Source: Rhodanobacteraceae bacterium (GTDB taxonomy: Bacteria > Pseudomonadota > Gammaproteobacteria > Xanthomonadales > Rhodanobacteraceae). Taken from it: a stretch of 5,233 nt of DNA. The DNA is taken from the NCBI GenBank assembly GCA_025924775.1, contig JAICHS010000181.1:1-5233 (forward strand). The letters run 5' to 3'. The position numbers and the translations under genes are program-made. Within the stretch, counting starts at the first letter, position 1; each line of letters starts with the position of its first letter. Below the pieces are notes generated by a model, which saw only the letters and a program-made list of their open reading frames with translations, did no database searches and had not been told where the DNA came from. Below, piece by piece: positions 1 to 5,074 of the stretch.

Positions 1-10
1 AACGATCGCA

Positions 11-24
11 CAGGCGCGCGCCTG
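11..24. promoter_or_regulatory. 14-bp perfect palindrome before metH part 1
   Basis: The sequence CAGGCGCGCGCCTG is a perfect self-complementary palindrome ending two bases before the ribosome binding site at 26-30. In the mRNA it could form a GC-rich hairpin next to the binding site, or in DNA it could be an operator half of a larger site. Only 36 bases precede the gene here, so I cannot tell whether it belongs to a larger element, such as the S-adenosylhomocysteine riboswitches known upstream of some methionine-cycle genes. The palindrome is seen directly; any function is inference. Confidence 0.35.
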
Positions 25-25
25 C

Positions 26-30
26 AGGAG
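26..30 (+). promoter_or_regulatory. Ribosome binding site of metH part 1
   Basis: AGGAG lies six bases before the ATG at 37, an ideal Shine-Dalgarno match and spacing. It fixes the start of the first MetH polypeptide and contrasts with the second MetH gene, which has no comparable site. Confidence 0.85.
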
Positions 31-36
31 ACAACC

Positions 37-1140
37 ATGACAAACCTTTCCTGGCTTCATCCGGAACGCGTCGCGAAACTGCAGGACGCGCTGTCACGGC
101 GCATCCTGATCCTGGATGGCGCGATGGGTACCATGCTGCAGCGCCACGAGCTGGACGAAGCCGGGTATCGCGGCGAGCGCTTTGCACACGGTTGCGACAG
201 CCAGCAGCCACACACGCACACGGGCGAACACGCCGACGCCCACGGCTGCCAGCACGACCTCAAGGGCGACAACGACCTGTTGTCACTGACGCACCCCGGG
301 ATCCTGCGTGACATCCACCACGCGTACCTCGAGGCGGGCGCGGATTTCGTTGAAACCAACACCTTCAATTCCACCTCGATCAGCCAGGCCGACTACGCGC
401 TGCAGCACCTGGTGCGCGAATTGAACCGCGAGGGCGCCAAGCTGGCGCGGGCGGCCTGCGACACCGCCGAAAAGGCGACCCCGGACAAACCGCGCTTCGC
501 GATCGGCGTGCTGGGGCCCACCAGCCGCACCGCTTCGCTGTCGCCCGACGTCAACAACCCCGGTTTCCGCAACGTCGATTTCGACGAACTGGAGAACGCC
601 TACGCGGATGCCACGCACGGCCTGATCGAGGGCGGCGTCGACATCGTGATGGTGGAAACCATCTTTGACACCTTGAACGCCAAGGCCGCGTTGTCCGGCA
701 TCGCGCGCGTCTTCGACGAGGTTGGCGGGCGCCTGCCCGTGATGATCTCGGGCACCATCACCGATCGCTCCGGGCGCACGCTTTCAGGCCAGACCGCCGA
801 GGCATTCTGGTACTCGGTCGCGCACGCGCGGCCATTGTCCATCGGGCTCAACTGCGCCCTGGGCGCGAAAGACCTGCGCCAGCACATCGAGGCGCTGGCG
901 CGGGTGGCCGATTGCGCCATCAGCGCGCATCCGAATGCCGGTTTGCCGAACGCGCTCGGTGGTTACGATGAAACGCCCGAGGACATGGCCGAGACGCTGG
1001 GCGAATTTGCGCGCGAGGGCCTGCTCAACATCGTCGGTGGCTGCTGCGGCACTACGCCTGAACATATCAAGGCAATTGCCGAAGCCGTGCGTGATGTCGC
1101 TCCCCGGGCGCTGCCGTCCGACGCCGCGGCCGCGGCATGA
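37..1140 (+). CDS. metH: Methionine synthase, homocysteine-binding subunit (split MetH, N-terminal part)
   Basis: This 367-residue protein is the zinc-dependent homocysteine S-methyltransferase module of cobalamin-dependent methionine synthase. It activates homocysteine thiolate to accept a methyl group from methylcobalamin, a cytosolic step of methionine synthesis. Visible family motifs are DGAMGT (27-32), ETNTF (106-110), VLGPTSRTASLSPDVN, VETIFDTLNAKAA and MISGTITD. The three zinc ligands are present: Cys273 in GLNCALG and Cys336/Cys337 in GGCCGT, matching Cys247/310/311 of E. coli MetH. The chain ends after APRALP with an alanine-rich tail, where E. coli MetH continues through a linker into its folate domain, so this is a domain split and not a truncation. 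Odd feature: residues 51-73 form an insertion of about 19 residues with six His and two Cys, where E. coli has only four residues. The partner gene lies 175 nt downstream. The start is set by AGGAG at 26-30. Confidence 0.95.
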   Translation: MTNLSWLHPERVAKLQDALSRRILILDGAMGTMLQRHELDEAGYRGERFAHGCDSQQPHTHTGEHADAHGCQHDLKGDNDLLSLTHPGILRDIHHAYLEAGADFVETNTFNSTSISQADYALQHLVRELNREGAKLARAACDTAEKATPDKPRFAIGVLGPTSRTASLSPDVNNPGFRNVDFDELENAYADATHGLIEGGVDIVMVETIFDTLNAKAALSGIARVFDEVGGRLPVMISGTITDRSGRTLSGQTAEAFWYSVAHARPLSIGLNCALGAKDLRQHIEALARVADCAISAHPNAGLPNALGGYDETPEDMAETLGEFAREGLLNIVGGCCGTTPEHIKAIAEAVRDVAPRALPSDAAAAA

Positions 1141-1319
1141 ACAATGACTCGAGTTTCTCCACCCCGTCATTCCGGGGCAGCCCGCGTCATCGGCGGGCAG
1201 AACCCGGAATCAGGGGTTCCGCCCAGCCCGGACGGAAAGCACGGATTCCGGACTCCATCGCCGCTGCCGCTGGCGATACCCCCGGAATAACAAAATCAAA
1301 GTGGACGTCGCCATCATGA
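1137..1319 (+). CDS. Possible bridging small ORF linking the two metH genes by ATGA overlaps
   Basis: A 60-codon uninterrupted frame starts at the ATG overlapping the metH part 1 stop (ATGA, 1137-1140) and ends at the TGA overlapping the ATG of metH part 2 (ATGA, 1316-1319). Its product, rich in Ser, Pro, Arg and Gly, is essentially a translation of the repeat lying in the gap. It resembles no protein family I recognise and has no Shine-Dalgarno sequence of its own. The peptide is therefore unlikely to have a function. The frame could, however, carry terminating ribosomes across the repeat and deliver them to the second gene, which also lacks a clear ribosome binding site. A chance open frame in GC-rich DNA remains a real alternative. 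Confidence 0.25.
   Translation: MNNDSSFSTPSFRGSPRHRRAEPGIRGSAQPGRKARIPDSIAAAAGDTPGITKSKWTSPS
1166..1291. repeat. Intercistronic inverted-repeat element (REP/MITE-like, GTCATTCCGG ends)
   Basis: The ends are 12-bp inverted repeats with 11 of 12 positions complementary: GTCATTCCGGGG at 1166-1177 against CCCCGGAATAAC at 1280-1291. Inside are at least three short hairpins: GCCCGC/GCGGGC (1180-1185, 1193-1198), GAACCC/GGGTTC (1200-1205, 1214-1219) and ATCGCC/GGCGAT (1257-1262, 1272-1277). ATTCCGG motifs recur internally. This resembles the dispersed non-coding repeats with GTCATTCC ends found in many proteobacterial genomes. I see no transposase and no clear target-site duplication, so it would be non-autonomous. 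It fills most of the gap between the two metH genes and ends 24 bases before the second start. It could act as an mRNA-stability or attenuation structure. Copy number cannot be judged from one window. Confidence 0.65.
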
Positions 1320-4012
1320 CTGCTTCCCCCCGCTACACCCGCCTGTCCGGCCTCGAACCGCTGGTCATCACCCCGCAGACCCTGTTCATCAACATCGGTG
1401 AACGCACCAACGTCACCGGTTCGGCGAAATTCAAGAAGCTGATCAAGGAAGACCGTTACGACGAGGCGGTCGCGGTTGCGCGCCAGCAGGTCGAGAGCGG
1501 TGCGCAGATCCTGGACGTCAACATGGACGAGGGCCTGCTGGATTCCGAAGCGGCGATGGTGAAGTTCCTGCGCCTGATCGCCGCCGAGCCCGACATCGCG
1601 CGCATCCCGGTGATGGTCGATTCGTCCAAGTGGACGGTCATCGAGGCGGGCCTGAAGTGCCTGCAGGGCAAGGGCGTGGTCAACTCCATCTCGCTGAAGG
1701 AAGGCGAGGAGAAATTCCTGGACGAGGCGCGCAAGATCCTGCGTTACGGCGCGGCCACCGTGGTGATGGCATTCGACGAGGACGGCCAGGCCGATTCGGT
1801 CGAGCGCCGCATCGCGATCTGCGAGCGCTCGTACAAGCTGCTGACCGAAAAGGTCGGGTTTCCGCCCGAAGACATCATCTTCGACTCCAACATCTTCCCG
1901 ATCGCCACCGGCATCGAGGAACACGCCAACAACGCGGTCAATTTCATCGAGGCCGCGAAGGAACTGAAGAAGCGGTTCCCGTACTCGCACCTGTCCGGTG
2001 GCGTGTCCAACGTGTCGTTTTCGTTCCGCGGCAACAACACGGTGCGCGAAGCCATCCACTCGGTGTTCCTGTACTACGCCATCAAGGCGGGCATGGACAT
2101 GGGCATCGTCAACGCGGGCGGCATCGCGATCTACGATGATCTCGACCCGGAGCTGCGCGAACGCGTCGAGGACGTGGTGCTGAACCGTCGCGCCGACGCA
2201 ACCGAACGCCTGATGGAAATCGCCGAGCGGCACAAGGGCGGCGCGCAGGGCAAGGACGACACCAACAAGCTGGCGTGGCGCGAGTTGCCCGTGGCCAAGC
2301 GCATGGAATACGCGCTGGTGCATGGCATCGACCAGTTCGTGGTCGAAGACACCGAGGAAGTCCGCAAGACCGTCACGCGCACGCTGGACGTGATCGAAGG
2401 GCCGCTGATGGATGGCATGAACGTGGTCGGCGACCTGTTCGGCGCCGGCAAGATGTTCCTGCCGCAGGTGGTGAAATCCGCGCGCGTGATGAAAAAGGCG
2501 GTGGCCTACCTGCTGCCCTTCATGGACGAAGAGAAAAAACTGAGCGGCAACACCAGCAAGTCCAACGGCAAGATCGTGATGGCCACCGTCAAGGGCGACG
2601 TCCACGACATCGGCAAAAACATCGTGGGCGTGGTGCTGGCATGCAACAACTTCGACGTGGTCGACCTTGGCGTGATGGTGCCGGCCCAGAAGATCCTCGA
2701 CACGGCGATCGCCGAGCACGCCGACATGATCGGCGTCTCGGGCCTGATCACCCCATCGCTGGAGGAAATGGCCAACGTGGCCAAAGAAATGAAGCGCCGC
2801 GACTTCAAGATCCCGTTGCTGATCGGCGGCGCCACCACCTCGCGTGCGCACACCGCCATCAAGATCGAACCCAACTACGAAACCGCCTGCGTGTGGGTGA
2901 AGGACGCCTCACGCGCGGTCGGCGTGGCGCAGACACTGGTTTCGAAGGAGCAAAAAGTCGTCGACGATTTCCTCGACAAGGTGCGCGCCGACTACGCCGA
3001 CGTGCGCGAACGCCACCGCAACCGCGGCCCGGCCAAGCGGCTGGTGTCGCTGGCCGCCGCGCGCGCGAACGCGCCGAAGTTCGACTGGAAGGCCTACACG
3101 CCGCCCGCGCCCAACAAGCCCGGCATCACCGTGATCGACGACATTCCGATTCCGGAGCTGCTGAAGGTGACCGACTGGACGCCATTCTTCCAGGCGTGGG
3201 AGCTGCATGGGCATTACCCCGCGATCCTGACCGACGGCGTGGTTGGTCCGCAGGCAACGGAGCTGTTTGACGATGCGCAGAAGATCCTCAAGCGGATCGT
3301 GGACGAAAAATGGCTGCGCGCGAAAGCCGTGATCGGCTTCTGGCCAGTATCACGTATCGGCGATGACCTGGAACTGGTCAACGGCGACGAGCAGGTGATG
3401 CTGCACCACCTGCGCCAACAAGCCGACAAGCCGGTCGAACGCCCGAACCTGTGCCTGTCCGACTTCATCGCGCCGAAGGAAGCCGACGTTGCGGACTGGA
3501 TCGGCGGCTTCGCGGTCACGGCCGGCCTCGGCATCGAGGAGCACCTGGAGCGCTTTCGCAAGGACAACGACGATTACTCCGCGATCATCCTCAAGGCGCT
3601 GGCCGACCGCATGGCCGAGGCGCTGGCGGAATGGATGCACCGCGAAGTTCGCACGAAGTACTGGGGCTTTGCGCCCGACGAGGCGCTTTCGAACGCAGAC
3701 CTGATCGGCGAAAAATGGCGCGGCGTACGCCCCGCGCCCGGTTATCCGGCGTGCCCCGACCACACCGAGAAGGCCACCCTGTTCCGGCTGCTGGATGCAA
3801 CGAAGAACGCCGACATCCAGTTGACCGAAGGTTTCTCGATGTACCCCGCCGCCGCCGTGTCGGGCTGGTACTTCAGCCACCCCGAAAGCCAGTATTTCGT
3901 GGTCGGCAAGCTCACCAAGGACCAGATCGAAGACTATGCCAAGCGCAAAGGCTGGACGCTGGCCGAAGCCGAGCGTTGGCTGTCGGCCAACCTCGATTAC
4001 GACCCCGACTGA
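1316..4012 (+). CDS. metH: Methionine synthase, folate/cobalamin/AdoMet subunit (split MetH, C-terminal part)
   Basis: This 898-residue protein carries the remaining modules of cobalamin-dependent methionine synthase. The methyltetrahydrofolate-binding barrel spans about 10-310 (GERTNVTGS at 28-36). The helical cobalamin cap is about 320-410 (GDLFGAGKMFLPQ). The Rossmann-type B12 domain is about 415-560, with the D428-x-H430-x-x-G motif supplying the axial histidine, Ser475/Ser481 and LIGGATTS. The reductive activation domain is about 570-898, with D620 in DWTPFF and RPAPGYPACP at 805-814. D428-H430-S481 and R805 match E. coli Asp757-His759-Ser810 and Arg1134. With the upstream subunit, the total of 1265 residues is close to the 1227 of E. 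coli MetH. I chose ATG 1316 because the protein then begins just before the conserved RLSGLEPL; a GTG at 1301 would add five residues. Neither start has a good ribosome binding site, only a weak AGTGGA at 1299-1304. It presumably needs the upstream subunit to work on homocysteine. Confidence 0.95.
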   Translation: MTASPRYTRLSGLEPLVITPQTLFINIGERTNVTGSAKFKKLIKEDRYDEAVAVARQQVESGAQILDVNMDEGLLDSEAAMVKFLRLIAAEPDIARIPVMVDSSKWTVIEAGLKCLQGKGVVNSISLKEGEEKFLDEARKILRYGAATVVMAFDEDGQADSVERRIAICERSYKLLTEKVGFPPEDIIFDSNIFPIATGIEEHANNAVNFIEAAKELKKRFPYSHLSGGVSNVSFSFRGNNTVREAIHSVFLYYAIKAGMDMGIVNAGGIAIYDDLDPELRERVEDVVLNRRADATERLMEIAERHKGGAQGKDDTNKLAWRELPVAKRMEYALVHGIDQFVVEDTEEVRKTVTRTLDVIEGPLMDGMNVVGDLFGAGKMFLPQVVKSARVMKKAVAYLLPFMDEEKKLSGNTSKSNGKIVMATVKGDVHDIGKNIVGVVLACNNFDVVDLGVMVPAQKILDTAIAEHADMIGVSGLITPSLEEMANVAKEMKRRDFKIPLLIGGATTSRAHTAIKIEPNYETACVWVKDASRAVGVAQTLVSKEQKVVDDFLDKVRADYADVRERHRNRGPAKRLVSLAAARANAPKFDWKAYTPPAPNKPGITVIDDIPIPELLKVTDWTPFFQAWELHGHYPAILTDGVVGPQATELFDDAQKILKRIVDEKWLRAKAVIGFWPVSRIGDDLELVNGDEQVMLHHLRQQADKPVERPNLCLSDFIAPKEADVADWIGGFAVTAGLGIEEHLERFRKDNDDYSAIILKALADRMAEALAEWMHREVRTKYWGFAPDEALSNADLIGEKWRGVRPAPGYPACPDHTEKATLFRLLDATKNADIQLTEGFSMYPAAAVSGWYFSHPESQYFVVGKLTKDQIEDYAKRKGWTLAEAERWLSANLDYDPD

Positions 4013-4019
4013 GGCAACA

Positions 4020-4035
4020 CCGCCGGTCCCGGCGG
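4020..4035. terminator. GC-rich hairpin between convergent genes
   Basis: CCGCC-GGTCCC-GGCGG forms a strong hairpin eight bases after the metH stop and eight bases before the end of the convergent gene on the other strand. No T-tract follows on either strand, so it is not a canonical intrinsic terminator. It may protect 3' ends or mark the boundary between the two transcripts. A competing stem, CGGCGC (4033-4038) with GCGCCG (4053-4058), overlaps the end of the minus-strand gene. Confidence 0.35.
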
Positions 4036-4042
4036 CGCCGCG

Positions 4043-4312
4043 CTAAAGCGTTGCGCCGTCCATGGCATGCGCCCCCATGAGCGCCGCCATGCCACCCAGG
4101 ATCACGAACAGCGTGAAGATGACCAGCCCGATCAACATCCAGATCAGGTAGGCGCGGCAAAAATTGCGCTTGCTCGGATGGGTGCCATCCGCAAAACCCC
4201 ACACGAACAGCATGACGATGTTGACCAGGGGAATCGCTAGGATCAGCAAGGTGACAAACCAGTCGCCCAGTGAGACCGGTGCCGCTTCACGTTCCGCAAG
4301 TTGTGCGTTCAT
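4043..4312 (-). CDS. Small two-helix inner-membrane protein of unknown function
   Basis: This 89-residue protein has two clear membrane segments, about residues 18-40 (rich in L, I, V, with IPLVNIVMLFVW) and about 54-79 (LIWMLIGLVIFTLFVILGG). A short polar loop joins them, containing ADGTHPSKRNFCRAY. I do not recognise a functional family. The pattern 'IPLVNI..LFVW.F..G..PSK.N..RA' recalls small uncharacterised membrane proteins found in many bacteria. I chose the ATG at 4312 because GGGGGT lies four bases upstream; the frame extends 34 codons further upstream through GC-rich spacer that does not read like protein. It is the second gene on the minus strand after the LAB_N-family gene, 117 nt downstream of it, and converges on metH with a 30-nt gap. 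Co-transcription is possible but unproven. Confidence 0.75.
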   Translation of the reverse strand: MNAQLAEREAAPVSLGDWFVTLLILAIPLVNIVMLFVWGFADGTHPSKRNFCRAYLIWMLIGLVIFTLFVILGGMAALMGAHAMDGATL

Positions 4313-4429
4313 GTGACCCCCAAGGCCATGGATGGAGTGGCGGCGCCCGGCGCACGAACCCAGTATCCCGGCCGGGATCCCCGCGCACGATCCTAACCGA
4401 CGCGCCGGGCCCATGCACCAGGCGAAGGA
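4313..4429. repeat. Palindrome-rich spacer between the two small membrane-protein genes
   Basis: The 117-nt spacer holds a perfect 14-bp palindrome, ATCCCGGCCGGGAT (4365-4378). A 9-bp inverted repeat surrounds it, GCCCGGCGC (4345-4353) with GCGCCGGGC (4402-4410). There is also an 8-bp direct repeat, GCGCACGA, at 4350-4357 and 4383-4390. I find no convincing promoter for the downstream minus-strand gene and no T-tract. The likeliest roles are a transcript-processing or attenuation structure between the two genes, or an operator; none is shown by the sequence alone. Confidence 0.45.
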
Positions 4430-4750
4430 TCAGGCCGCTGCATCCCCGGAAGCGTGATCCTTCTGGTGCCGCAGGTGCATCACCAGGTTGTAGATCGACA
4501 CCACCACCGGGAACAGGTTTGAAAGGATCCCCACCGAGTCGTTCTTGCCGACGATGAAGTAGGCCAGCAGCAGCATGCTGCCGCACACCGACAGCACCCA
4601 GAACGACAACGGCATCACTACCCGCTTATGCTTGCGCGTCGCATACACCTGCACGAACCAGCGGCTGGTGAACATCGCCATGCCGAGAAACCCCACCACT
4701 TTCCAGGGCGTGATCTGGAAATTCAAAAGGGCTTGCAGAAGCTGGTGCAT
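4430..4750 (-). CDS. LAB_N-family (lipid A biosynthesis N-terminal domain) small membrane protein
   Basis: The 106-residue product is a stand-alone LAB_N domain, named after the membrane domain at the N-terminus of some lipid-A-disaccharide synthases. Family signatures are WKVVGFLGMAMFTSRW (16-31), R30-W-F-V-Q34 and P47-L-S-F-W51. A run of membrane segments follows: about 15-36, 45-67 and 72-93, with a charged RKHKR stretch (39-43) between the first two. The tail (HLRHQKDHASGDAAA) is polar. The family resembles PQ-loop/SWEET-type small transporters and is often linked to lipid-carrier or glycolipid modification, but no glycosyltransferase gene is visible here to support a specific substrate. 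The ATG at 4750 sits about 24 nt downstream of the predicted start site of a good promoter (4781-4808). The Shine-Dalgarno sequence is weak (GGA). The small two-helix gene follows after 117 nt. Confidence 0.85.
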   Translation of the reverse strand: MHQLLQALLNFQITPWKVVGFLGMAMFTSRWFVQVYATRKHKRVVMPLSFWVLSVCGSMLLLAYFIVGKNDSVGILSNLFPVVVSIYNLVMHLRHQKDHASGDAAA

Positions 4751-4780
4751 GGCATGATCCGGGTGGAGTTGAAGCGCCGG

Positions 4781-4808
4781 ATTGTAGCAACCACCCCGAA
4801 TCGGCCAA
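4781..4808 (-). promoter_or_regulatory. Predicted sigma-70 promoter of the LAB_N-family gene
   Basis: Read on the minus strand, a -35 TTGGCC (4808-4803) is followed after 16 bases by a -10 TACAAT (4786-4781), five of six matches to TATAAT. Transcription would start near 4774, giving a leader of about 24 nt to the ATG at 4750. The -35 box directly abuts that of the divergent tRNA promoter. Confidence 0.6.
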
Positions 4809-4837
4809 TTGACCGGACGCGGGACCGCCCGTAAACT
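4809..4837 (+). promoter_or_regulatory. Predicted sigma-70 promoter of the tRNA-Val gene
   Basis: TTGACC (4809-4814) and TAAACT (4832-4837) are separated by exactly 17 bases, a near-consensus sigma-70 promoter. The bases after the -10 (TGCGCG, 4838-4843) form a GC-rich discriminator, typical of stable-RNA promoters under stringent (ppGpp) control. That link to regulation is known for such promoters and inferred here. Transcription would start near 4844, about 85 nt before the mature tRNA. Confidence 0.65.
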
Positions 4838-4843
4838 TGCGCG

Positions 4844-4928
4844 TTCTCGCCTCGCGCTCTGCCCTCTTATGCAAGCGTGCAGGGAGGTGACCGTCGCGCT
4901 GCGCGCGATCGATCATTTCATTGAAGCG
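4844..4928 (+). other. 5' leader of the tRNA-Val precursor
   Basis: About 85 nt separate the predicted start site from the mature tRNA 5' end, to be removed by RNase P after other cuts. It contains a stable hairpin, TCGCGC-TGC-GCGCGA (4894-4908), and a purine-rich AGGGAGGTGA (4881-4890) that includes a full GGAGGTGA complement to the 16S rRNA 3' end. No start codon follows at a useful distance. The extent depends on the predicted promoter being correct. Confidence 0.4.
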
Positions 4929-5003
4929 GGGCGGTTAGCTCAGCGGTAGAGCACTACCTTCACACGGTAGGGGTCACAGGTTCGATCCCTGTACCGCCCA
5001 CCA
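4929..5003 (+). tRNA. tRNA-Val (anticodon CAC)
   Basis: A complete 75-nt cloverleaf can be folded by eye. The acceptor stem is GGGCGGT/ACCGCCC (4929-4935, 4993-4999). The D stem is GCTC/GAGC (4938-4941, 4949-4952). The anticodon stem is CTACC/GGTAG (4954-4958, 4966-4970) with loop TTCACAC, giving anticodon CAC at 4961-4963, which reads GUG valine codons. The variable loop is 4971-4975. The T stem is ACAGG/CCTGT with loop TTCGATC (4981-4987). The discriminator is A5000, and the 3' CCA (5001-5003) is encoded. All stems are perfect. The gene stands alone, with its own promoter upstream and an intrinsic terminator downstream. Confidence 0.97.
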
Positions 5004-5015
5004 ATGCCACGTGCG

Positions 5016-5048
5016 AAAAGCCGAGCCGCCAGGCCCGGCTTTTTGTTT
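5016..5048 (+). terminator. Intrinsic terminator after tRNA-Val, probably bidirectional
   Basis: AAAAGCCG (5016-5023) pairs with CGGCTTTT (5036-5043). After one A-C mismatch, GCC (5025-5027) pairs with GGC (5032-5034) around a GCCA loop. TTTTTGTTT follows on the plus strand. On the minus strand the same stem ends in a run of four T, so it can also stop transcripts of the converging receptor gene. A weaker hairpin, GGTTC/GAACC (5054-5058, 5066-5070), lies between it and the receptor stop codon. Confidence 0.88.
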
Positions 5049-5074
5049 GCGGCGGTTCTGGCCCGGAACCACCG

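Noticed and set aside
1301..1315. GTG at 1301 as the start of metH part 2
   Set aside because: No ribosome binding site lies upstream, only A-rich sequence after the repeat. The five extra residues are not needed, because ATG 1316 already precedes the conserved region and sits in an ATGA junction.
1187..2851. A 554-codon open frame on the minus strand, antisense to metH part 2
   Set aside because: Its translation is rich in His, Asp, Val and Arg, as expected from reading the complement of a GC-rich gene. No family motif is visible, and the plus-strand frame is unmistakably MetH.
3350..3880. A 176-codon minus-strand frame, and a 209-codon plus-strand frame at 3451-4080
   Set aside because: Both lie over the MetH reactivation domain in other frames, have Arg/Pro/Ala-rich shadow composition and lack family motifs.
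4313..4414. A 34-codon N-terminal extension of the small two-helix membrane protein
   Set aside because: The extension is low-complexity Gly/Arg/Ala read from palindromic spacer. The ATG at 4312 has a GGGGGT site at good spacing.
4626..4916. A 96-codon minus-strand frame covering the LAB_N gene start and the divergent promoters
   Set aside because: It overlaps a well-supported gene in a different frame and two good promoters, and its translation shows no recognisable domain.
4869..4949. A 26-codon frame from ATG 4869 ending inside the tRNA
   Set aside because: It has no upstream ribosome binding site, runs into a structural RNA, and shows no protein-like features.
4986..5074. Integration (att) site at the tRNA-Val 3' end
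   Set aside because: No integrase gene or repeated copy of the tRNA 3' end is present. Only an intrinsic terminator and a resident receptor gene follow.
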